Below are positions 16,590 to 24,911 of a DNA stretch of 64,000 nucleotides, piece by piece (within the stretch, counting starts at the first letter, position 1; every line of letters begins with the position of its first letter). This DNA is from an uncultured Myxococcales bacterium. Lineage in GTDB: Bacteria; Myxococcota_A; UBA9042; CAIXZC01. Where the stretch lies: the NCBI GenBank assembly GCA_903895725.1, contig CAITUV010000074.1, forward strand, positions 56,896-120,895. Reading direction: 5' to 3'. The notes under the pieces are model-generated. The model saw only the letters and a list, made by a program, of their open reading frames with translations, was not told the DNA's origin and searched no databases. The position numbers were made by a program, and so were the translations under genes.

Positions 16590-17096
16590 CTACTCGTTGC
16601 TGAACACCACGATGTCGCTGAAGATTTCGTCGAGGAGCTTCTCCACGTCCGGGGCCGGCTTCTTCAACGCTACGGCCAGTTCCTGGACCAGGAGCGTGCG
16701 GGCCAGCTCGAGCATCTTGCGCTCGCCGAACGACAGCACCTTGCGCCCCTTGAGGACCGAGAAGTCCCGCATGACCTCCGAGAGCTGAACCGGGCTGCCG
16801 CTGCCGATCTTGTCCATGTAGCGCCTCGACCGGCGGTTCCAGGTCTCGTTCTCGAACACGAGATCCCGCTGCCGAAGCACGGCGAGCACCTCCTCGACCT
16901 GATCCTGGCTCATGACATGGCGGAGCCCGACGCTCTCCTCTTTGCCGATGGGGACGAGGATCTTCTTCTGGGAGTCGAGCACCTTCAGGACGTAGAACAC
17001 GTGCTGAATGCCGTCGATGTCGCGAGTCTCGATAGCGGTGATCTCGGTGACCCCCTGTGCAGGATACACGACCAAGTCGCCGACCTTGAACCTCAC
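16590..17096 (-). CDS. carD: CarD/CdnL-family RNA polymerase-binding regulator
   Basis: A 168-residue protein whose N-terminal 60 residues form the CarD_CdnL_TRCF RNA polymerase interaction domain (F-K-V-G-D-L-V-V-Y-P-A-Q-G-V-T-E-I). The rest is the helical DNA-binding domain, with basic R-R-S-R-R-Y and V-M-R-D-F. In myxobacteria and mycobacteria such proteins bind the polymerase beta subunit and stabilise open complexes at rRNA and other promoters. The length fits stand-alone CdnL better than the longer M. xanthus CarD with its HMGA-like tail. It has its own promoter overlapping the stop of the upstream kinase gene. Confidence 0.93.
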   Translation of the reverse strand: MRFKVGDLVVYPAQGVTEITAIETRDIDGIQHVFYVLKVLDSQKKILVPIGKEESVGLRHVMSQDQVEEVLAVLRQRDLVFENETWNRRSRRYMDKIGSGSPVQLSEVMRDFSVLKGRKVLSFGERKMLELARTLLVQELAVALKKPAPDVEKLLDEIFSDIVVFSNE

Positions 17097-17134
17097 CTGA
17101 CAACCTCCCGGCAGGGTATAACTACCTTGCGGTC

Positions 17135-17164
17135 ATCCTACCGCGTTCGTGGAGAAAGGGTCAA
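17135..17164 (-). promoter_or_regulatory. Candidate sigma-70 promoter of carD
   Basis: Read on the minus strand: TTGACC, 18 bases, TAGGAT, about 39 bases before the carD ATG. The -35 box overlaps the stop codon of the kinase gene at 17161, so carD need not depend on readthrough. Confidence 0.5.
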
Positions 17165-18672
17165 GGATGATTTGGTGCATTTGCCTGGAAGGGCAGCTCG
17201 ACATGAAATTTCGATCCTGCGCCGGGCATGGTCTCGAAGCGGATTTCCCCCCCGTGGTCCTTGACGATTCCGTAGCTGATGGACAGGCCGAGGCCCGTTC
17301 CCTGGTCCAGTGTCTTGGTCGTGAAGAAGGGGTCGAAGACTCGGGACTGCGCGTAGGCGGGGATCCCCTCCCCGTGGTCCTCCACGGTCATCCGGAGCCA
17401 TGAATCCCCATTCCGCTCGAATCGGTTGACCAGGACCTTCAACACCTTGTCCGGGTCCCCCTCCGGGAATCGCTGGTTGAGCGCGTCACGGGCGTTGGTC
17501 AAGAGGTTCATGATCACCTGCTGGAGCTGCTGGGGGCGGCCCCAGAGGACGGGAAGTCCCTCCTCAATCTGAGTCCGGAGGTCGATCCGGTTCATGCGAA
17601 ACATGGCCCGGATGAGGGAGAGCGTGTTGCCTACCAGATCCTCCACTCGAATCGGTACCGAGCACTCCTTCTCATGACGGGCGAATCGAAGGAGATTCTT
17701 CACAATGCCGGCCGCCCGCTCGCACTCGCGCATAATCTTCGACGCGTAGTCACGGACCGAGTCGGGGTCTCCCGCCTGGTCGTGGGCGAGCTGGCCGAAG
17801 TTCATGATGACGTTGAGGGGGTTGTTGATCTCGTGCGCAACCCCGGCAGCCAGCGTGCCGAGAGCCTCCAGCTTGTGCTGCTGTCTCATGGCCGCTTCAA
17901 GCTTCAGGCGCTCCCTCTCCGCCTTGCGCAGGTCGGTGACGTCCTCGCCCACGGACAGGACCATGCGGAACCCTCCGTTTTCGCTCAGGACGCTGTTGTT
18001 CCATCGGATGAGCCTGAGCTGGCCCGACCGGGTGACGATGGGGTTCTCGAACCTGTGCTCGGTCAGCCCCCGCGACAGAAGGTCATCCCATACCCCCCGG
18101 AGCTGGACTCTCAGGTCTTCCGGGATGAAGAGGTCGATCCACTCCCGGCCCAGAACCTCCTGGCGGGCGTATCCGGTCAGCCGCTCAGCGAACTGGTTGA
18201 ACAGGAGAATCCGGGCGCTCTCGCCCAGCCCGACGATAATGTTGGGGGCTGCCCCGATGATCGCCTCCGACCAGGCCTTCTCCCGGCGTAGCACTTCCAC
18301 CGCCCGCGAACGCTCGGTGACATCGTGGGCAAAGCCGAGGTAATGGCCTCCCTCGAACTGAACGGCCATCACGTGAGCCAGCCGCAGCTCACCGCCGGCA
18401 TGGCGGAACGTGACCTCGCCGCTGAAGCCGTTGATCTGCGGGTGCCGATGAAAGTGATCGCGCCAGTCTCGTGATTCTGCAGTGGGAACGAGCTCCCGGA
18501 AGTTCATGGAGAGCAACGTCGCTTCCGAGTACCCGGTGATCCGGCACGACGCCTCGTTGACTTCGAGGAATTGCCCGGCCTCATCGGCCACGAAGATGCC
18601 GAACGGCGCGCTGGCCACATATTCCAGGTAGCGGCGTTCCTGCTCTCCGTTGCCGACCTTGTCGCTGCTCAT
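17161..18672 (-). CDS. Cytosolic PAS-PAS sensor histidine kinase
   Basis: A 503-residue kinase without membrane segments. Residues about 15-130 and 135-260 are two PAS domains (F-G-I-F-V-A-D-E-A-G-Q; second with L-L-F-N-Q-F-A-E-R-L-T-G-Y). A HisKA domain follows with the phosphoacceptor in V-A-H-E-I-N-N-P-L-N-V. A HATPase domain has the N box (N-L-L-T-N-A-R-D-A-L), G1 (D-H-G-E-G-I) and G2 (G-T-G-L-G-L-S). GGAGGG precedes the ATG. No response regulator is adjacent, so its partner and signal are unknown. It shares its strand with carD just downstream. Confidence 0.93.
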   Translation of the reverse strand: MSSDKVGNGEQERRYLEYVASAPFGIFVADEAGQFLEVNEASCRITGYSEATLLSMNFRELVPTAESRDWRDHFHRHPQINGFSGEVTFRHAGGELRLAHVMAVQFEGGHYLGFAHDVTERSRAVEVLRREKAWSEAIIGAAPNIIVGLGESARILLFNQFAERLTGYARQEVLGREWIDLFIPEDLRVQLRGVWDDLLSRGLTEHRFENPIVTRSGQLRLIRWNNSVLSENGGFRMVLSVGEDVTDLRKAERERLKLEAAMRQQHKLEALGTLAAGVAHEINNPLNVIMNFGQLAHDQAGDPDSVRDYASKIMRECERAAGIVKNLLRFARHEKECSVPIRVEDLVGNTLSLIRAMFRMNRIDLRTQIEEGLPVLWGRPQQLQQVIMNLLTNARDALNQRFPEGDPDKVLKVLVNRFERNGDSWLRMTVEDHGEGIPAYAQSRVFDPFFTTKTLDQGTGLGLSISYGIVKDHGGEIRFETMPGAGSKFHVELPFQANAPNHP

Positions 18673-18726
18673 GGGTTCCCTCCGGGGACCGGCTCGTCGA
18701 GCCCGTCCAGCGTCGTCCAGACACCG

Positions 18727-18756
18727 CTACTATGCCCCGCATCGAGGGGAAGTCAA
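18727..18756 (-). promoter_or_regulatory. Candidate sigma-70 promoter of the PAS kinase
   Basis: Read on the minus strand: TTGACT, 18 bases, TAGTAG, about 55 bases before the ATG at 18672. The remaining 190 bases to the plus-strand gene at 18949 contain no gene I can support. Confidence 0.42.
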
Positions 18757-18948
18757 GGCGGAGGTGGGGGAGGGTTGCCCCAGGGGCTTCCCGGAGTTGT
18801 CGCAACCGTGTCCGGCGCGCCTGGCACGGTCCAGGCGTAGGTCTATGGTCCCTGCGTGCAACTAGGGGGTGGAAAGGGCATGACAATCGTGAGAGAGTAG
18901 GTGCGCCGCAACCGAAGCGGCTGACCGAGAGAGGATGGAGGGCCAGGG

Positions 18949-21900
18949 ATGAGGAGAGTGTGCTTGTCGATGGCGGTCCTGCTGGGCGTTACCCTGTCCG
19001 CAGCCGGAACCCGGGCTGCCGAGACGCCGGACATGACCCATGTGTGGCGGTTGATGAAGACCTCGTGGACCGGAGCGTGCTCGGGCAAACCGACGCATTT
19101 CATGACGGTCTCCCAGTCGGAGTGCAATGCCGCCAAGGGGATTGGCTACCAGGGGAACTGTACCACCGGCAACTACGATGCCGAGCACTATGCCTCCGCT
19201 GTCAGCTTCCCCAACTCGGTCCCCGTTTACCGGCTCTCCAAGGGAGGCACGTGCGGCTGCAAGGACACGTTCATCTACACGCCGTCCGACTACTGGAAGA
19301 GCTACTTCCAGGGGCAAGGCTACAACGTCGAGAGCGGCAAGGAGTATTATGTCTGGCCGGCATCAATTGGCCCGCTGAACACGGCCAACGGATGGGGGCT
19401 GGTCCCCGTCTACCATGCTTACTCGAATGCCATGTGCGACAATTTCTACACGGAGCACCCGGACCAGTACAACACGAAGCTCGGCTCCGGATACACCGGG
19501 GGATTCGAGACCGATCCGGCCTACATCGCCTACTACGCGGCAGACGGCTGGATCGACCTCCAGGTGCAATGCTCGGTACCCGGTTGCTCCTGGAAGCTGA
19601 CCGGGCCGGGAGGGTGGTCCGTGTCCAAGACCGGAAGCTACTCCTTCCCGTCCCAGACGTTGCCGTCGCACGGCTACCTGCTCCAATGCAACCCGGTATC
19701 GGGGATGGTGACCAAGGCGGCCAGCCAATCGCTCACCTTCACCTTCTTCACCTCCAACACGGCCAAGTGCGAGTACACCTGCGACAACCAGTGCTCGTTT
19801 GCCAATCAGAAGGAGTGCGTCGGAAGCTCCTATCGCGTCTGTCAGGCCGATGGGAACGGCTGTCTCAAGTGGGGCTCGCTCGTGTCTTGCGACGACGGCA
19901 ATTCGTGTACTCAAGGGGATGGCTGTCAGGGCGGGGCTTGCGTAGTCGGGACACCGATGAACTGCTCCTACCTGTCGGATACCTGCAACAACGGCGTGTG
20001 CTCCGGCGGGCAGTGCGTGGCCCAGCCGAAGAGCGGGGCCTGCAACGACAACGATGCCTGCACGACGAACGACTCGTGCCAGGGAGGAAGCTGCATCGGG
20101 ACTCCAAAGGACTGCAGCTATCTGAACGATTCCTGCAATCAAGGCGTTTGCCAGGGGGGGACGTGTGTGGCTCAGCCGAAAGGGGGGGCCTGCTCGGACG
20201 GGAACTCGTGTACGGAGGGGGACTTCTGCCAGAACGGGAAGTGCCAGCCGGGAGGCCCCAAGGACTGCTCGTATCTGACCGACTCCTGCAACACCGGCAT
20301 CTGCTCGGGAGGGCAATGTGTCGCCCAGGCGAAGAGCGGAGCCTGTGAGGACGGCAATCCCTGCACGATCGGCGACGTGTGCGCTGGCGGTAAGTGCACC
20401 TCGGGGGGCGACAAGGACTGCTCCGCCTGGACGGACCCGTGCAACCAGGGCGTTTGCAGCGGCGGGAACTGCCTCAAGCAACCCAAGAGCGGTAATTGCA
20501 GTGACGGGGACCCGTGCACATCGGGGGATGCATGTGCTGGCGGGGCGTGTGTGGGGACTCCCATGGATTGCTCGGCCTTTTCGGACGCGTGCAACGAAGG
20601 GGTGTGCGCTGAAGGAAAGTGTCTTGCACAGGCCAAACCAGGGCCCTGCAGTGACGGCGAGGCGTGCACTGAGGGCGATGCCTGCTCCGGAGGCAAGTGC
20701 ATACCGGGGAAGTGGAAGGACTGCTCGTACCTGACGGACCCGTGCAACAGTGGGGTTTGCGTCGACGGAGCCTGCCAGGCCAAGGCGAAAGACGGCCCGT
20801 GCGAGGATGGCGACCTGTGCACGACCGGCGACTTCTGCTCCCAGGGGAAATGCTCGTCCGGAGCTCCGGTCGACTGCACTCCACTGGACGACTCGTGCCA
20901 GACGGGCGTGTGTGTCGGCGGCCTCTGCAAGGCGGAACCGAAGCCGGGAATGGAATGCGACGACGGGGTGGACTGCACTCAGGACAAGTGCGATCCAGCC
21001 TTGGGGTGTCTGAACTCGGCCGATGTGGCGTTGTGTGACGACGCCAACCCCTGCACGGAAGACCTTTGCCTCCCGTTGGCCGGAGGGTGTTTCAACAGCC
21101 CCGTGGCAGCGCCGTGTGAAGACGGCGACCTGTGCTCCGTGGGGGATGCCTGCATCGACGGGAATTGTCAACCCGGCACTCCAAAGGACTGTGCGGACTG
21201 GAACGTCTGCACCGACGACTCCTGCATCCCCGCGACCGGCGACTGTCTTCACGCACCCAATACCGCCCCCTGTGACGACGCCAGTGATTGCACGACCGGG
21301 GACGTTTGCTTCGAGAAGGCCTGCGCAGGGCTCCCGGTCAACTGTGACGACGGAATCGACTGCACAACGGACCTTTGCCAGGCAGGCCAGGGGTGCACGC
21401 ACGAGCCGGACGATTCGGTGTGCGAGGATGGAGACCCCTGTACCGACGGCAAATGCTCGCCGCTGCTCGGATGCCAGCAAGAGCCGAATCAAGCAGTCTG
21501 CAGCGATGGAAATCCCTGCACCGAAGAGGATTCCTGCGCCGAAGGGATCTGTACCGCGGGCTCCCCCAAGGATTGCGACGACCAGAATCCCTGCACCAAG
21601 GACTTCTGTCTGCCCGAGACCGGTGCGTGCGTCCAGGAGGCGATCGCCGCGGCCTGTGATGACGGCGACGCCTGCACGGATGGCGACTCCTGCGTGGAAG
21701 GGACGTGCACGGGGGCACCAGTCGACGGCTGCTGCAAGTCCGACGGAGACTGCCTCAACGAGAAGCCGGAGTGCCAGTTGGTGACGTGCACAGGCGGGGT
21801 GTGCAAGCCCGAGGCCTACTGTGCTCAGGGGCGGTGTGGCCCGAACGCGTGTGACGCCACCGTCGACTGTGGCAAGTGTCTCCCGATCGAGGTCTGTGTC

Positions 21901-22893
21901 ATGGACGGATGGTGCAAGCAGAAGTGCAATCCGGCCGACAAGAACATGACCCGGTGCACCGATGACGGTCAGTCGGTGGAGAAGTGCGTCTTCGACGAGG
22001 TGAGCGGAGAGTATTTCTGGCAGGCCACCGACTGCGTCGCGATCGGTCATGCAGGCTGTGCCTTCAGCAAGGACAAGGGCATCTTCATCTGCTGCACGCC
22101 GGACTGCGCGGACAAGGAATGCGGGCTGCCCAGCGCCTGTGGCATGTCCTGCGGAAGCTGCCCCGGGGGCGATTATTGCTGCCTGCCGGGAGAACCGTGC
22201 GTCGACTCGGCACCGGACGGGGCATTCTCCTGCGTCGACTGCTGCCTCGGCCTGGAATGCGGTCCGAGCCTTGCCGAGGGGTGCGACCAGACCTGCGGGG
22301 TCTGCCCGGACAGCTTCGTCTGCAAGGAGGGCAAGTGCGTCAGCGGCTGCAAGGATGCCAACGTGGATGCGGTGGGGGTTTGCGCCGGGCCGGTTGCCTG
22401 GTGGTGCGAGACTTCACTCGGGAAGGAGACCTTGCAGAGTGTGGACTGCTCGAAGTTCGTGGCAACGTGCTGCATGGACGAGACGCAGGGCAAAGTGGGG
22501 TGTTGCACCTGCGAGAAGGAGTGCGCCGAGAAGGGGTGGGAGTGCGGCCTCAACACCTGTGGCGAGAAGTGCGGGCAGTTCGACGGAGGGTGTGGCCCCG
22601 GGTTCAGCTGCGTTCCGGAAACCCATCAATGCCTGTGTCACACGCCGGAACTGTGCTATCCGGAGGATGAACCGGATGGGGAGCCGGATGTGGCGGCCGG
22701 AGACACGGGGGGCTCTCTGGTGGTACCGGACGAGGGGGGGAGCGGCACGGGAACCGACGGCGGGCGCAAGAGCGGCGGGTGCCAGGCGTCCGCCACTGCG
22801 GCCGGGGAGGCCGGTTATGCAGCGCTGCTCCTCGTGCTGGCGTTGCTGTCGCTGCGTCGGGTGCGCCGAGCGAGGTTCGATCGCGCGAGGTGA
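18949..22893 (+). CDS. Cys-rich surface protein with MYXO-CTERM-like tail
   Basis: A 1,314-residue exported protein. It has a signal peptide (cleavage near T-R-A-A-E, residues 22-25). Residues 50-210 carry two halves that look like a DUF5648-type domain (P-V-Y-R-L-S ... F-I-Y-T; P-V-Y-H-A-Y ... N-F-Y-T). About 20 Cys-rich units then run to roughly residue 930, of the form C-x-D-G-x-x-C-T-x-G-D-x-C-x-x-G-x-C. C-G-x-x-C-G-x-x-C-G-x-C units resembling the lipoprotein at 5337-7268 follow. The last 40 residues are an acidic/Gly linker, one Cys (G-G-C-Q-A), a hydrophobic helix (A-L-L-L-V-L-A-L-L) and an Arg cluster, as in MYXO-CTERM sorting signals. It is probably cell-surface anchored; the ligand is unknown. 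The 895-residue antisense ORF is a shadow. Confidence 0.88.
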   Translation: MRRVCLSMAVLLGVTLSAAGTRAAETPDMTHVWRLMKTSWTGACSGKPTHFMTVSQSECNAAKGIGYQGNCTTGNYDAEHYASAVSFPNSVPVYRLSKGGTCGCKDTFIYTPSDYWKSYFQGQGYNVESGKEYYVWPASIGPLNTANGWGLVPVYHAYSNAMCDNFYTEHPDQYNTKLGSGYTGGFETDPAYIAYYAADGWIDLQVQCSVPGCSWKLTGPGGWSVSKTGSYSFPSQTLPSHGYLLQCNPVSGMVTKAASQSLTFTFFTSNTAKCEYTCDNQCSFANQKECVGSSYRVCQADGNGCLKWGSLVSCDDGNSCTQGDGCQGGACVVGTPMNCSYLSDTCNNGVCSGGQCVAQPKSGACNDNDACTTNDSCQGGSCIGTPKDCSYLNDSCNQGVCQGGTCVAQPKGGACSDGNSCTEGDFCQNGKCQPGGPKDCSYLTDSCNTGICSGGQCVAQAKSGACEDGNPCTIGDVCAGGKCTSGGDKDCSAWTDPCNQGVCSGGNCLKQPKSGNCSDGDPCTSGDACAGGACVGTPMDCSAFSDACNEGVCAEGKCLAQAKPGPCSDGEACTEGDACSGGKCIPGKWKDCSYLTDPCNSGVCVDGACQAKAKDGPCEDGDLCTTGDFCSQGKCSSGAPVDCTPLDDSCQTGVCVGGLCKAEPKPGMECDDGVDCTQDKCDPALGCLNSADVALCDDANPCTEDLCLPLAGGCFNSPVAAPCEDGDLCSVGDACIDGNCQPGTPKDCADWNVCTDDSCIPATGDCLHAPNTAPCDDASDCTTGDVCFEKACAGLPVNCDDGIDCTTDLCQAGQGCTHEPDDSVCEDGDPCTDGKCSPLLGCQQEPNQAVCSDGNPCTEEDSCAEGICTAGSPKDCDDQNPCTKDFCLPETGACVQEAIAAACDDGDACTDGDSCVEGTCTGAPVDGCCKSDGDCLNEKPECQLVTCTGGVCKPEAYCAQGRCGPNACDATVDCGKCLPIEVCVMDGWCKQKCNPADKNMTRCTDDGQSVEKCVFDEVSGEYFWQATDCVAIGHAGCAFSKDKGIFICCTPDCADKECGLPSACGMSCGSCPGGDYCCLPGEPCVDSAPDGAFSCVDCCLGLECGPSLAEGCDQTCGVCPDSFVCKEGKCVSGCKDANVDAVGVCAGPVAWWCETSLGKETLQSVDCSKFVATCCMDETQGKVGCCTCEKECAEKGWECGLNTCGEKCGQFDGGCGPGFSCVPETHQCLCHTPELCYPEDEPDGEPDVAAGDTGGSLVVPDEGGSGTGTDGGRKSGGCQASATAAGEAGYAALLLVLALLSLRRVRRARFDRAR

Positions 22894-22896
22894 ACC

Positions 22897-23076
22897 ATGT
22901 CGGCTCAAGTCATCGGCAGGGTCAAGTCGGGGCGCTCGCTCAAGTCCTACGAGGTCAAATGGGACGCTTCGTCTCGTGACGTGTACGTCAGCTACGCAGG
23001 CTGGACGGCCTGCGGCAAGGCCTCCTCTGCGGCCGATGCCATGCTTCGAGCCGAGGCGTTTCTCTACGACAAGTAG
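22897..23076 (+). CDS. Small 59-residue protein of unknown function
   Basis: The ATG lies three bases after the stop of the MYXO-CTERM-like gene, with AGGTGA overlapping that stop, so it is probably translationally coupled. The 59-residue product starts M-S-A-Q-V-I-G-R-V-K-S and has a basic first half, a single Cys (T-A-C-G-K) and an amphipathic Ala-rich C-terminal helix ending F-L-Y-D-K. V-K-W-D-A-S-S-R-D-V-Y-V-S-Y suggests a short beta hairpin. No signal peptide or membrane segment is present. I do not recognise the family. Confidence 0.7.
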   Translation: MSAQVIGRVKSGRSLKSYEVKWDASSRDVYVSYAGWTACGKASSAADAMLRAEAFLYDK

Positions 23077-23205
23077 GGTGGGGCAGGGCACTGGCGGTCC
23101 ATGAGCTGGAGCGGGCCCTCGGGATGCCGCACCGACGGCCGGGGCGGGGCAGAGGCCCAGGGGATGCCGCACGGACAGCCCATGCGTTGGCGCAGGCCGT
23201 GGTTT

Positions 23206-24891
23206 CTAAGCCCGGGCCTCGGCAACCACGCGCTCCAGCTCTTCCGGCCGGTAGGGCTTTCGCAGCACATCCATGAAACCATACCGGCCCGGGTCGGAAA
23301 AGACCTGGTTGTCCGCATAGCCCGACGAGGCGATGATACGGGCACGGGGGTCCAGCAGGAGAATCTCCTGGGCGACCTCCACGCCACCACGGCCACCCGG
23401 CAGCGTCAGGTCGAGAATCACGGTGCGGAATCGGGCCCCCCGAGCCAGCGCTTCCCCGTACTGGCGAATCGCCTCGTCGGCCGTTGTCGCCCCCACCGCC
23501 CGGACGCCCATCCCGTCGAGCATCTCGAGGAGCACCTCCAAGACCCCCTCCTCGTCGTCCATGACGAGCACCGGGCCGGCCGGCACGGAACCGTTGTCAG
23601 GCTCCGCCTGGATCGGAATGGGCATCGTATCCGCTGCCGGCAGCCAGATGTGGAACGTCGTTCCCCGGCCGGGCTCGGAATCCAGCGTGATGAGCCCCTC
23701 ATGATTGCGGACGATCGAGTGTGCCGACGTCAGCCCAAGCCCCGTGCCGTCGTGGCGAGTCGTGAAGAAGGGCTCGAACACCTTGTCTCGAAGCTCCACC
23801 GGGATGCCGACTCCCGTGTCCTCGATCTCGATGTGGACGTACCGGCGTCTCGGGTCGAGCCCTGCCGCATCCAGCCCGGCCGGCAGGTTGCGGGCCCGAA
23901 CCTGCACCGTGCCGCCGTTGGGCATGGCCTGGTGCGCATTCAGAACCAGGTTCTGGACGAGCTGGCTGATCTGACTTCGGTCCGCTTCGACGGGCCAGAG
24001 TTCCGGTGCCAGTCGGAAGTTGCACCGTGAGGCCGTCCCGTGCAGCACGAACGTCGACGAATCACGGATGACCTCCAGGATCGAAGCCGCCTTGCGCACC
24101 GGGGCCCCGCCGCGGGAGAACGTCAGGAGCTGCGAGGTGAGGGCCGTTGCCTGGTTGATGGCCGCCTCGGCCTGCCGGAGGTGCTGCGCCTCGGGGCCAT
24201 CGGCGGGAAGCCCCTTGCGCGCCAGGACGACGTGTCCCAGGAAGGCCATCAGGATGTTATTGAAATCATGGGCAATGCCCGCCGCCAGCGTTCCCAGGGA
24301 CTCTAGCTTCTGCCCCCGGACCGCAAGCTCCATCGTGGCCTCGCTGCGGCGTCGTTCCTCCTGGAAACGCCGGAAGAAGAACCCCAGCGTCAGGTCCACC
24401 AGGATGAACGAGCCGATGAGGTTGACCGCCATCAGCCAGCTCTGCCACTCCTCGGGAAACGGCCAGGTCCGGTCCAGCTCGACCACGCCACTGGCGCACA
24501 CCACGACATCCGCGATGAATCCGAGCGTGTAGAGCCAGGTATACGGGGTCTTGAGGAACACGAGCGCTCCGACCGGAGCCACGACGCCGTACATGATCCA
24601 GCCGCCCGATTCCTCGAAGCCTCCAAGGAGGATGGTGTTGAAAAACGTGATTGCGAGAATGGCCAGCACCTGGAAGTGGACGATGCCAAGCTGCCACTGG
24701 GGCCGACGATAGTAGGCGACCAGGGTGAGCACCGTGAACACCATGTAGGTGCTCTCGGCAATGAGCGGTCCCCACAGGCCGAAGGTGAGGTACAGGACGA
24801 CGTACACGACCACCGAGGCGAGCCCGGTCCAGAGCAGAACTCCCAGCAGGACTCGCTGCTGCTGTTCAACGCTGTCGGCGGCAACTCTCAT
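23206..24891 (-). CDS. Membrane hybrid sensor histidine kinase with receiver domain
   Basis: A 561-residue hybrid kinase. Residues about 15-185 form six hydrophobic helices (an integral-membrane sensor, not a recognised MASE type). A HisKA domain carries the phosphoacceptor in I-A-H-D-F-N-N-I-L. A HATPase domain has N-L-V-L-N-A-H-Q-A-M, D-T-G-V-G-I and G-T-G-L-G-L-T. The C-terminal receiver (last about 125 residues) has the acidic pair in M-D-D-E-E-G and the phosphoacceptor Asp in V-I-L-D-L-T-L-P. The ATG at 24891 was chosen because GGAGG lies 8 bases before it and the longer frame has no homology. It is the last gene after the outer-membrane protein gene (20-base gap), so it may sense something tied to that system. 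Confidence 0.92.
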   Translation of the reverse strand: MRVAADSVEQQQRVLLGVLLWTGLASVVVYVVLYLTFGLWGPLIAESTYMVFTVLTLVAYYRRPQWQLGIVHFQVLAILAITFFNTILLGGFEESGGWIMYGVVAPVGALVFLKTPYTWLYTLGFIADVVVCASGVVELDRTWPFPEEWQSWLMAVNLIGSFILVDLTLGFFFRRFQEERRRSEATMELAVRGQKLESLGTLAAGIAHDFNNILMAFLGHVVLARKGLPADGPEAQHLRQAEAAINQATALTSQLLTFSRGGAPVRKAASILEVIRDSSTFVLHGTASRCNFRLAPELWPVEADRSQISQLVQNLVLNAHQAMPNGGTVQVRARNLPAGLDAAGLDPRRRYVHIEIEDTGVGIPVELRDKVFEPFFTTRHDGTGLGLTSAHSIVRNHEGLITLDSEPGRGTTFHIWLPAADTMPIPIQAEPDNGSVPAGPVLVMDDEEGVLEVLLEMLDGMGVRAVGATTADEAIRQYGEALARGARFRTVILDLTLPGGRGGVEVAQEILLLDPRARIIASSGYADNQVFSDPGRYGFMDVLRKPYRPEELERVVAEARA

Positions 24892-24911
24892 CCAGTGGTC
24901 CTCCGGGGAAA

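Noticed and set aside
18815..18840. Sigma-54 promoter before the gene at 18949
   Set aside because: TGGCAC is present but the matching TTGC element at the right spacing is not.
19363..22050. 895-residue minus-strand ORF
   Set aside because: Antisense shadow of the Cys-rich repeats of the plus-strand gene at 18949-22893, which has a signal peptide, ribosome site and sorting tail.
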